Origin: Nitrospirota bacterium
Lineage (GTDB): Bacteria; Nitrospirota; Thermodesulfovibrionia; UBA6902; BMS3Bbin08
Direction: 5' to 3'
Length of the DNA: 5,429 nt
Assembly: GCA_030637135.1 (NCBI GenBank)
Contig: DAOVVO010000090.1
Coordinates: 1 to 5,429 of the forward strand
Numbering within the stretch: the first letter of the stretch is position 1; the number at the start of each line of letters is the position of its first letter. The notes under the pieces were generated by a model, which saw nothing but the letters and a program-made list of their open reading frames with translations, had not been told where the DNA came from and did no database searches. A program made the position numbers and the translations under genes. Below, piece by piece: positions 1 to 5,429 of this stretch.

Positions 1-889
1 CCCTCACGGTTGAATCTCCTTCAGATATTTTCCTTGCAATTTCAGCAAGCCTTTTGATAGGAGCTGCAATGTAAGTGGCGGTTTTATAGACGAACAATGG
101 TCCTAATGTACAGAGAAGGGCAAGGGCGATGAGGAGAAGACGCTGGGTGAGTGTAAGAAAAGAATGAATTTTTTGTCTCTCACGTTGTGCTATTTCTCCT
201 GTCACCTTCTCGAGCTTGTCTCCGGTAACCTGCAATTCAGAAACCATTGTATCGCTATTGTTATACGTCTTAAAAAGGGTCTGCAGAGCTTCTTCGTAGG
301 GAAAACATTCATAACAAAAAGGAGTTACATTCTTTAATTCTGACAGCCTGCTTTTTAGTTTATCAAATGATTGATTGTCACGAAAAAGCATGTAGTTTTT
401 TTCTAAAAGCCTGAGATGAAGAATAAAGCTCGTTGAAAGTTCTTTCGCGTGTTTACCTTTTGCAACAAAAGTTTCTAATTTTCTGCCTTCTGCCCTTACA
501 TTCTCCGTTACTTTAATCTCCTTCTGGTAATTTTCAAATAATGTATCTATAAGCTTCGTATATGTTTGAACGGAATTATTGAGTAGAGAAAAGTCTTCTT
601 TTCCTATGTCTTCAGCCGTTTTAGGTGGTATGCGATTTATTGAAGCGGTGAATGCTGAAAGTGCATCGTGAAGATATTTTAAATATTCGGTAGCTTTGTA
701 ATGGAGAAAGTTTTTTTCATTTCTCCGTATTTCCAGAACGTTTTCTTTTAAATCATCTGCTATCTGAACAATACCTTGCCTGTTTTTGACATCGTTTATA
801 TATCCATAGGTAAGTACGCCACCCAGGACAGCAATAAAAGAAGGAATGGAGATGCCAATAATCATCTTATGCCAGATTTTTAACTCCAT
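1..889 (-). CDS. Membrane sensor (histidine kinase or chemoreceptor), N-terminal part only
   Basis: This is the first 296 residues of a membrane sensor; the C-terminal output lies beyond the left edge, so kinase versus methyl-accepting chemoreceptor cannot be decided. Residues 1-7 are cytoplasmic, a transmembrane helix spans about 8-30, a helical periplasmic domain about 31-249, a second membrane helix about 250-270, and a HAMP domain begins at about 271 (AAPIKRLAEIARKISEGD, with the conserved proline at 277). The periplasmic part contains the motif EIRRNEKNFL (53-62) and a second copy HLRLLEKNYML (158-168). Paired R..EKN[F/Y] helices are what I expect of the helical bimodular (HBM) sensor type, which binds small ligands in two four-helix bundles. 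A CxxC pair (Cys192, Cys195) sits in the second module. The ATG at 887-889 is chosen because GAGAGGGG lies just upstream and the first membrane helix follows directly. The gene lies 124 bases after the stress-protein gene on the same strand and may have its own promoter. No stop interrupts the frame to the window edge. Confidence 0.85.
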   Translation of the reverse strand, partial: MELKIWHKMIIGISIPSFIAVLGGVLTYGYINDVKNRQGIVQIADDLKENVLEIRRNEKNFLHYKATEYLKYLHDALSAFTASINRIPPKTAEDIGKEDFSLLNNSVQTYTKLIDTLFENYQKEIKVTENVRAEGRKLETFVAKGKHAKELSTSFILHLRLLEKNYMLFRDNQSFDKLKSRLSELKNVTPFCYECFPYEEALQTLFKTYNNSDTMVSELQVTGDKLEKVTGEIAQRERQKIHSFLTLTQRLLLIALALLCTLGPLFVYKTATYIAAPIKRLAEIARKISEGDSTVR

Positions 890-1013
890 GTTCCCCTCTC
901 GGTGTTTAAGAATACACTATTTTTTGGGTTTAATAAAGTGTGGAGATAAATAAAAAAACCTTTATATCGGAACCAGAGTTTCTTGAAAGGAGGATTAATA
1001 TAATGCTGTTTTC

Positions 1014-1868
1014 TTATGCTTTAACAATCATTACCGGGCAGGGTGTATGGCCGATTACCCGTGCTGTAACGCTTCCCATGAAAATTCTCTTCAGCCCTGT
1101 CCTGCCATGGCTTCCCAGTACAATTGTATCGACATGTAATTGTTTTGCAAGGTCAACAATAACCTTAAATGGCTCGCCTTCCCTGACAAATGTCTCGCCA
1201 GTGACCCCCCTGCTCTGAACATTTCTTTTTACATCCTCGAGGTTCTTTTTTGCCTTGTTAACTAATTTTTCAACAAGACCCGGTGCATGTGCCTGAAACT
1301 CTTCTGTAACATCGACTACACTTATTATTTTTAATGTACCATCGTATGACGTTGCATAATTTACTGCTTCATCAACCGCGGCTTCACCGCTTTTTGAGCT
1401 GTCTGTAGCTACAAGGATATTTTTCCATCCAAGAGATGAGTCTCGTGGCACAACCAGTACTTTACCCCTGAAATGCCCGATGACCTTTGCTGTTACGCTT
1501 CCCATAAGTGCCCTTTCAAGACGGGTTATGCCCCGCCTCCCCATGACAATGAGGTCACAGTTTTCTTCTTGAGCTACTTCGATAATTTTTTCAAAGGGTT
1601 CTCCCTCTTCTAAACGGGTCCTAATTGTTACTCCTTCTGATTCTGCTATTTCCCGTGCTTCTGCAAGAGTTTTTTCTCCCTGCCCCTTCAATAATTCATC
1701 AATATTGCTCACTCCGACAAGCGCAAGGTCCCCCCTATAAGGAGGGTTTATTGCAACTACGATTATCCATTTTTTCTCATCACGTGCCAATTTAAAAGCC
1801 TGTCTGAGGGCGTTCTTACTCGCTTGAGAACCGTCAACAGCAACGAGGAGTCTGTTAAATTTTCCCAT
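1014..1868 (-). CDS. Tandem-domain universal stress protein (UspA family)
   Basis: This encodes a 284-residue cytoplasmic protein made of two Usp domains (about 5-141 and 149-284), the usual length for tandem Usp proteins. Each domain has the nucleotide-binding signature. Domain 1 has the strand LLVAVDGS with Asp12 and the loop G110-x2-G113-x9-G123-S. Domain 2 has ILVATDSS with Asp156 and G252-x2-G255-x9-G265-S. Both match G-2x-G-9x-G(S/T), so both halves should bind ATP; many tandem Usps keep the motif in only one half. The two halves share the phrase MGSVTA[K/R]VIGH, showing internal duplication. Known family roles are stress survival and adenine-nucleotide-dependent regulation through partner proteins; the partner here is unknown. 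The ATG is preceded by AGGAGG (plus-strand 1875-1880) with a 6-base spacing. Upstream on the same strand lies a broken TauE/SafE exporter gene; Usp and TauE/SafE genes are often neighbours, so this may be the survivor of such a pair. Confidence 0.95.
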   Translation of the reverse strand: MGKFNRLLVAVDGSQASKNALRQAFKLARDEKKWIIVVAINPPYRGDLALVGVSNIDELLKGQGEKTLAEAREIAESEGVTIRTRLEEGEPFEKIIEVAQEENCDLIVMGRRGITRLERALMGSVTAKVIGHFRGKVLVVPRDSSLGWKNILVATDSSKSGEAAVDEAVNYATSYDGTLKIISVVDVTEEFQAHAPGLVEKLVNKAKKNLEDVKRNVQSRGVTGETFVREGEPFKVIVDLAKQLHVDTIVLGSHGRTGLKRIFMGSVTARVIGHTPCPVMIVKA

Positions 1869-1980
1869 AGAGTGCCTCCTGTATTTTCATTTTATTTAAT
1901 TTATCTTGCACGTGCTCGCAAAAAATAAAGCAGCATCAGTTGTGAGGCAGTACATAGAGCATACAAGGTTTTATTTCATG

Positions 1981-2000
1981 AAAAAACCTACTGGTTTTTT
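1981..2000. other. AT-rich perfect hairpin upstream of the stress-protein gene
   Basis: AAAAAACC, a four-base loop (TACT), then GGTTTTTT form a perfect 8-bp inverted repeat ending in a T run on either strand. It resembles a bidirectional terminator but only two pairs are G-C, so it would be weak. It lies 112 bases before the stress-protein start and just downstream of the possible promoter at 2006-2035, where it could shape the 5' end of that transcript. The function is inferred. Confidence 0.35.
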
Positions 2001-2005
2001 GTGAT

Positions 2006-2035
2006 AATATAGTGTTTAATCTGAAGTATTGGAAA
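2006..2035 (-). promoter_or_regulatory. Possible sigma-70 promoter for the stress-protein gene
   Basis: Read on the minus strand, TTTCCA (2035-2030) and TATATT (2011-2006) are separated by 18 bases. They match the -35 consensus at 4 of 6 positions and the -10 consensus at 5 of 6. Transcription would start near 1999 and leave a leader of about 130 bases. In AT-rich DNA such matches arise by chance, so support is modest. It would explain how the stress-protein gene stays expressed next to a broken upstream gene. Confidence 0.25.
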
Positions 2036-2053
2036 TTAACTGTGTAAAGCACT

Positions 2054-2074
2054 AGGCTCAACAAATTTGAGCCT
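2054..2074. terminator. Hairpin after the exporter remnant, possible weak terminator
   Basis: AGGCTCAA and TTGAGCCT form a perfect 8-bp stem with a five-base loop, 49 bases past the stop codon of the exporter remnant. Neither strand has a proper T run after the stem (the minus strand continues AGTGCTTTACAC). It may be an RNA-stabilising or rho-assisted terminator stem instead of a standard intrinsic terminator, or a protein-binding inverted repeat. Confidence 0.35.
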
Positions 2075-2122
2075 GTTGATGACTAATAGTATGCCTTTTT
2101 ACGTATAACTGCAAGAGGTATT

Positions 2123-2515
2123 TTATGCTTTCCCGTGAGATGTTACCACTTTCATTTCTTTTTCTTCTTTAGACTTCTTCATGCCTTTTATCATATTGCT
2201 TAAGATTATAACTGCCCCGATTAAAAGAGCTACGGCCATTATTATAAAGCTTGCATTCATCAGGAAGCTCGTAGTTCCGTGTTCTAATGAGACCAAGCCG
2301 AGGTCATTCAGGTATTTTGGTATTGCCAGACCCCTGCTCACTGCAACTATCAGCATGATAATGCCCATCACTACCTTTATCATGTGCTCTTTCACATACG
2401 TTGTCCCGAGGGCACCGACCTGTACACCGAAGAGAGAGGCTGCGAGAATCAAAAGTGTGAGCCTTATATCAATAAGCCCGCTTAACGCCCATTTTATTTT
2501 TCTGCTTTTGCAACG
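2123..2515 (-). pseudogene. 5'-truncated remnant of a TauE/SafE-family membrane exporter
   Basis: The frame encodes only the C-terminal portion of a TauE/SafE (formerly DUF81) anion or sulfite exporter-like permease. Recognisable family features run from GLIDIRLTLLILAASL (codons at about 2479-2432) through GALGTTYVKEHMIKVVMG to a hydrophobic helix, IMLIVAVSRGLAIP. A final membrane segment (FIIMAVALLIGAVIIL) and a lysine-rich cytoplasmic tail ending HGKA follow. About three membrane segments are present, whereas full proteins have seven to nine and 250 or more residues. Upstream, the frame loses family character near 2490 and meets a TAA at 2516-2518. The other minus frames further upstream are short and AT-rich, with no sign of the missing helices. 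There is no ATG and no Shine-Dalgarno before the homologous part; the only internal start codon is a TTG at 2450-2452, inside a membrane helix. I therefore call it a gene fragment left by a deletion or rearrangement. Expression as a 109-residue peptide is possible but unlikely. Confidence 0.7.
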
Positions 2516-2518
2516 TTA

Positions 2519-2873
2519 CACCATATAAAATCAATAAAATTGAATTTATAGTGCTATAAGTTTCCTTAACTTATTTTGCTTGTTAATTCCCTGTAGCGTG
2601 TTATAGGGTTTTTTTAGAGTTCCCTCACAAGTGGCGGGGGAAGTCGAAGCGACTCTCTGTGCTAGACTTTTTTCCGCTGTCATTGCCTTTTCTAATTTGT
2701 TAAGTAATGTTTCAGTGTTGCCTTCTTATTTTTATGAGTTCTACTTTGTACCATTATATTTTATTATCATCAATATCCATACCCGAAAGATATTTTTGGT
2801 TAATTTATTGATTTTTTGCTAGATTTAGATCTGATGGTTATTAGGGCATAGAATGCCGTATCCATTGCATAAA
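2519..2873. other. AT-rich gene-free stretch beside the truncation point
   Basis: I see no convincing gene on either strand in these 355 bases. The open frames present (63 codons on plus from a GTG at 2631, 45 codons on minus from 2683) lack family resemblance and proper ribosome sites. The only local structure noted is a 5-bp hairpin (AGTCG-AAG-CGACT, 2642-2654) followed by a T run 15 bases later. The position, between a truncated gene and a repeat element, suggests a rearrangement scar. Confidence 0.5.
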
Positions 2874-2903
2874 TTTACTTAATCAAAGAAAAGTTGTTAT
2901 ACT
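2874..2903 (+). promoter_or_regulatory. Likely sigma-70 promoter for the receiver-Lon gene
   Basis: TTTACT (2874-2879) and TATACT (2898-2903) are separated by 18 bases and match the consensus at 4 of 6 and 5 of 6 positions. It is the best such pair I found before the receiver-Lon gene and points toward it. The predicted start near 2910 falls just before the palindromic element at 2917, so that the element would be transcribed as a leader of about 165 bases. There is no experimental support. Confidence 0.4.
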
Positions 2904-2916
2904 GTAAACGAGAAAA

Positions 2917-3059
2917 AAAGTAGAGAGTAGAAAGCAGCAAGTAGTCTACGACTCGTAGAGCGAGGAAGAAGGATTGATTACCGGTTTTTTTCTCTCTACT
3001 CCCTGCCTGCCGGTCTACGATTCATAGAGCAGGCAGGTCTACCTGTTACTCGCTACTTT
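2917..3059. repeat. Palindromic REP/MITE-like element with terminal inverted repeats
   Basis: A 143-base non-coding block is bounded by imperfect inverted repeats: 2917-2934 starts AAAGTAGAGAGTAG, and the reverse complement of 3042-3059 starts AAAGTAGCGAGTAA (about 14 of 18 positions match). Inside are two direct repeats, GTCTACGACTCGTAGAGC (2944-2961) and GTCTACGATTCATAGAGC (3013-3030), 16 of 18 identical. The first contains a perfect palindrome (2945-2959); the second keeps it with one G-T pair. The second copy sits in the loop of a perfect 9-bp stem, CCTGCCTGC (3002-3010) with GCAGGCAGG (3029-3037). AGTAGAGAG (2919-2927) is also complementary to CTCTCTACT (2992-3000). This nested symmetry is typical of REP/BIME or small non-autonomous transposable repeats. 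No flanking target-site duplication was identified, and copies elsewhere in the genome cannot be seen from here. Confidence 0.6.
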
Positions 3060-3073
3060 AAGTGGTGTAAGAA

Positions 3074-4492
3074 ATGAGGATCTTTAAGAAATCAGTAGAA
3101 GAATTCCTGACAGGAACCATAGAGGAGCTGAGGCAAATGATTGCCCCGGCCGAGATGCCTTCCCATGTCCAGCAGATCGCCAATAAAGAGCTGGAAATGT
3201 TATCCAAGATAAGCGCTGAATATACTACAGGGCTTGCCTATATTGACTATCTTATCAGCCTCCCCTGGAATAAAAAAACAGAGGACAAACTGGATCTCGA
3301 CAGGGTGGAGAAAGTAGTTAATGAGGGACTTTACGGCCTGCGTGATACGATTAAAAAGAGGGTTCTGGAGTACCTGGATGTCAAGACATTGAAAAAACCC
3401 CGAATATTGGTAGTAGATGATGAGAATATTGCCTTAAGGAATTTAGAGCGTGTCTTAATAAAAGAGGGCTGTGCAGTAGTCACAGCAAATAGTGGTGTAG
3501 AGGCTGTCGAGAAATTAGAGACCTCTGCTTTTGATGTGGTGATGACTGACCTCAAAATGGAAAAGATTACGGGAATGGATGTTCTTAAAAAGACAAAGAG
3601 CAAATACCCTGACGCTGAGGTTATCATGATTACAGGCTATGCCTCGGTAGACACTGCTGTAGAGGCCATCAGGAAGGGTGCAGTTAATTATATTGAAAAG
3701 CCCATTAAGTTTGATGAGGTGCGGTCAACTGTCAAACAGGCGCTTGGGAAAAAGTTGACAACCAGAACCATAAAGGAATCTGTGCTCTGTTTTGCTGGTC
3801 CATCAGGGACAGGAAAGACCGCTTTGGGCAAAGTTATTGCAGAGGCCCTTGGACGAAAATTTGCGAGGATTTCTCTGGGGGGGATGAAGGATGAGGCTGA
3901 AATCAGGGGACGCAGAAGGACGTATGCCGGAGCAATGCCCGGGCGTATTATTGAGGAAATCCGTCGGATAGGTTTTGCTAATCCTGTTCTTATGCTGGAT
4001 GAGGTGGACAAGATAGGACAGGATTTTAAGGGTGACCCTGTATCTGTCTTACTTGAAGTACTTGATCCTAAGAAGAATCATGGTTTTATTGACCATTACC
4101 TTGACGTGCCTTTTAATCTATCGAGTGTCATGTTTATTGTAACAGCTAATATTATTGAAAATGTTCAGGAACCCCTTAGAGACCGTATGGAAGTTATAGA
4201 GTTCTCAGGCTATACAGAGGATGAAAAAAAAGAAATTGCCTTGAAGTACCTGGTTCCCAGACAAATATATGAAAAAGGATTGTCCGACTATCCCCCGGAA
4301 TTTAGTGCTGAGGCTATATCTAAAATTATACAGGAACATACCCGGGAAGTTGGTATAAGAAACCTTGAGAGACAGATTGCTATTATTTGTCGAAAGATAG
4401 CCGATGAGTATGTACACTATGATGAAATGCTTCAAAAGATAAAGCTGGGGCCAGAGATGGTTAGAAAGTACCTCGGGCCAAGAAAGTACTAA
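3074..4492 (+). CDS. LonA-like AAA+ ATPase with inserted response-regulator receiver domain, no protease domain
   Basis: This 472-residue protein is built from LonA parts with a receiver (REC) domain nested inside. Residues 15-107 match the helical segment before the LonA ATPase (YIDYLISLPWNKKTEDKLDL, YGL, KKRVLEYLDVKTLKK). Residues 109-225 are a complete REC domain: acidic pair Asp115/Asp116, phosphoacceptor Asp159 (MTDLKM), Thr187 (MITGYA) and Lys209 (EKP). Residues 236-470 are the LonA AAA+ module: Walker A GPSGTGKT (Lys248), pore-loop Tyr284 (TYAGAMPG), Walker B MLDE (Asp309, Glu310), sensor-1 Asn359 (TAN), arginine finger Arg371 (RDRMEV) and sensor-2 Arg429 (GIRNLER). It should hydrolyse ATP. 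It stops at YLGPRKY, the point where LonA enters its Ser/Lys protease domain, so it cannot cleave peptides by itself. The N-terminal beta-rich substrate domain is also missing; bacterial LonA is about 800 residues. There is no DNA-binding domain and no GAFTGA loop, so it is not an NtrC-type activator. The ATG at 3074 is the only start before the homology, because an in-frame TAA lies at 3068-3070; GGTG is a weak ribosome site. I infer a phosphorylation-controlled remodelling ATPase or Lon partner. Confidence 0.92.
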   Translation: MRIFKKSVEEFLTGTIEELRQMIAPAEMPSHVQQIANKELEMLSKISAEYTTGLAYIDYLISLPWNKKTEDKLDLDRVEKVVNEGLYGLRDTIKKRVLEYLDVKTLKKPRILVVDDENIALRNLERVLIKEGCAVVTANSGVEAVEKLETSAFDVVMTDLKMEKITGMDVLKKTKSKYPDAEVIMITGYASVDTAVEAIRKGAVNYIEKPIKFDEVRSTVKQALGKKLTTRTIKESVLCFAGPSGTGKTALGKVIAEALGRKFARISLGGMKDEAEIRGRRRTYAGAMPGRIIEEIRRIGFANPVLMLDEVDKIGQDFKGDPVSVLLEVLDPKKNHGFIDHYLDVPFNLSSVMFIVTANIIENVQEPLRDRMEVIEFSGYTEDEKKEIALKYLVPRQIYEKGLSDYPPEFSAEAISKIIQEHTREVGIRNLERQIAIICRKIADEYVHYDEMLQKIKLGPEMVRKYLGPRKY

Positions 4493-4584
4493 CTTATTAT
4501 AATTGTTCCGATTTTCTTGTTAGAATTTAATTAATCGCAAAAAACAATTTTTTATCATTTTCTTATCACTTATCAGTAAAGACC

Positions 4585-5429
4585 ATGAAAAGGGTGTATG
4601 ATAAATTGAAATCGACATGGTTAGGTTCCATGTTATTTAGACCTATGGAATCTCTCTATACACACCTGAGCCGGGACCTATTCTTTCACATCATGGTTGT
4701 TGCGGTGATCCCGTCTATGCTTATGGGCATTGGCGGTTACTATCAATTTAAAAAGATGGAAGAACAAAGACATAAAGATCAATTGGAATGGCAGATGCGG
4801 TATACTCAGAAGTCAGTTGACAATTTCCTTGAGGAACATATGGCAGCCCTGCGCCTCCTGTTTGAATCCTATGACATCGAACAGTTCGACGACCAAAAGA
4901 AACTGCAGCGCATCTTTGCAAAACTCAAGAGGCAATTCCCCAGCTTTATTGATCTTGGGCTCGTTAATTCGACTGGCTTTCTAGACACTTATGCTGGACC
5001 CTATAAGCTTAAGGGCAAAGACGTCAGCGATGAACAATGGTTTCGTGAAATTTTGGTCCGCGGCTATTTAATCAGCAATGTCTTTGTGAGGGAACAAATC
5101 CCTCAGGTGTTGATGGCTGTCAAGAGTCCTCTATCTGACAAAGGGGAATTCTGGGTCGTTCGGGCGACCATTAACGCTGAGGATCTTGATAAAATAGTCG
5201 GTGCCATGAATTTCGAGCCCAAAGATGACACCTTTATTATCAGCAAAAGAGGCTTTCTGCAAAGCGCATCCCGCTTCTATGGCAATATTTTAAGCCGCCA
5301 TAACCTGCCAATTAACCCAACTGCACAAAACATCATCTTTACTCAGTGGGAGAACGTCCAAAATGAAGAAGCGACCGTCGCCTATACCAGCATACTAAAC
5401 AAAGACTGGGTACTGGTTTTTGTGCAGCC
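4585..5429 (+). CDS. Cache-domain membrane sensor (probable histidine kinase), N-terminal part only
   Basis: This covers the first 281 residues of a membrane sensor; the output domain lies past the right edge. A cytoplasmic N-terminus (1-32) is followed by a membrane helix (about 33-55, FFHIMVVAVIPSMLMGIGGYY), a long helix (about 60-95) and a double-Cache-type extracytoplasmic domain. Its diagnostic pieces are FPSFIDLGLVNSTGFLDTY (118-136), GPYKLKGKDVSDEQWF (138-153), RGYLISNVF (159-167) and PQVLMAVKSPL (173-183), followed by the second module (FIISKRGFLQSASRFYG, 217-233). In this family Cache domains sense small organic ligands outside the cytoplasmic membrane. Such N-termini usually lead to a second membrane helix and a PAS/HisKA/HATPase kinase; that continuation is inferred. 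The ATG at 4585 is the first in the open frame, but its ribosome site is poor (TAAAGACC); Met16 or Met21 are alternatives that keep the membrane helix. The gene follows the receiver-Lon gene by 92 AT-rich bases on the same strand with no clear terminator between, so co-transcription is plausible. That makes this protein the natural candidate phosphodonor. Confidence 0.85.
   Translation, partial: MKRVYDKLKSTWLGSMLFRPMESLYTHLSRDLFFHIMVVAVIPSMLMGIGGYYQFKKMEEQRHKDQLEWQMRYTQKSVDNFLEEHMAALRLLFESYDIEQFDDQKKLQRIFAKLKRQFPSFIDLGLVNSTGFLDTYAGPYKLKGKDVSDEQWFREILVRGYLISNVFVREQIPQVLMAVKSPLSDKGEFWVVRATINAEDLDKIVGAMNFEPKDDTFIISKRGFLQSASRFYGNILSRHNLPINPTAQNIIFTQWENVQNEEATVAYTSILNKDWVLVFVQ

Noticed and set aside
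940..1218. Plus-strand open frame with a strong-looking AAAGGAGG at 986-993 and an ATG at 1003-1005.
   Set aside because: It is antisense to the C-terminal end of the stress-protein gene, whose frame and motifs are unambiguous, and its product shows no family resemblance. The ribosome-like site is probably coincidence.
1908..1915. GCACGTGC palindrome upstream of the stress-protein gene as an operator.
   Set aside because: It is an isolated 8-base palindrome with weak flanking symmetry (TTGC...GCAA). It is too short to support a call and no regulator is known here.
2497..2540. Sigma-54-like TGG...TTGC on the minus strand just upstream of the exporter remnant.
   Set aside because: The distance between the GG and GC elements is one base short of the strict -24/-12 spacing, and CAC is replaced by TGT.
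2546..2683. 45-codon minus-strand ORF starting at 2683, preceded by AAAAGG.
   Set aside because: The purine-rich site is only two bases from the ATG, too close to work well. The composition is unremarkable, no family is recognised, and the ORF lies in a probable rearrangement scar.
2631..2822. 63-codon plus-strand ORF rich in Phe, Ile and Leu, with a GTG start.
   Set aside because: Its hydrophobic look comes from T-rich DNA. There is no ribosome site and no recognisable family.
2917..3059. Considered as a short CRISPR array because of the two 18-base repeats.
   Set aside because: There are only two copies, 69 bases apart from start to start, each an internal palindrome with stems in the spacer, and no cas genes nearby.
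3331..4435. Three minus-strand open frames opposite the receiver-Lon gene.
   Set aside because: They are shadows of a strongly conserved plus-strand gene, Ser/Phe-rich with no motifs.
4498..4526. TATAAT at 4498-4503 and TTGTTC/TAGAAT at 4503-4526 as a promoter for the Cache sensor.
   Set aside because: The first has no -35 partner, and the second pair has a 12-base spacer, too short for sigma-70. The region is simply AT-rich.

Overview
This window looks like bacterial chromosome: moderately AT-rich, with Shine-Dalgarno-type starts on some genes and a content dominated by signal transduction. The tandem UspA protein, the TauE/SafE fragment and the two membrane sensors resemble proteins I associate with anaerobic or sediment bacteria such as Desulfobacterota, Nitrospirota and anammox-type Planctomycetota. 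That placement is an impression from protein style. No marker gene here fixes the taxon.

The left half is read on the minus strand. In transcription order it holds a 5'-truncated remnant of a TauE/SafE-type membrane exporter (about 2515 to 2123), an intact two-domain universal stress protein (1868 to 1014), and the N-terminal part of a membrane sensor with a two-module helical periplasmic domain followed by the start of a HAMP domain (889 to beyond the left edge). The 254-base gap before the stress protein holds two perfect hairpins and a possible promoter.

The middle (2519 to 3073) has no convincing gene. Its left part is AT-rich and featureless. At about 2874-2903 there is a plausible promoter facing right. 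At 2917-3059 there is a compact palindromic repeat element with imperfect terminal inverted repeats, two related 18-base direct repeats that are themselves palindromic, and a 9-bp GC-rich stem. If the promoter is right, this element forms most of the 5' leader of the next gene.

The right half is read on the plus strand. The most unusual gene lies at 3074-4492: a LonA-type AAA+ ATPase with a complete response-regulator receiver domain inserted just before the Walker A loop. It has no Lon substrate-binding domain and no Lon protease domain. It is followed after 92 bases by the N-terminal part of a Cache-domain membrane sensor (4585 to beyond the right edge). Both sensors run off the window, so a kinase output for either is inferred. 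The reading I favour is that the receiver-Lon protein is the phosphorylation-controlled output of a two-component pathway, with the downstream Cache sensor as the first candidate partner. It would remodel proteins, or modulate a full-length Lon, and would not bind DNA.
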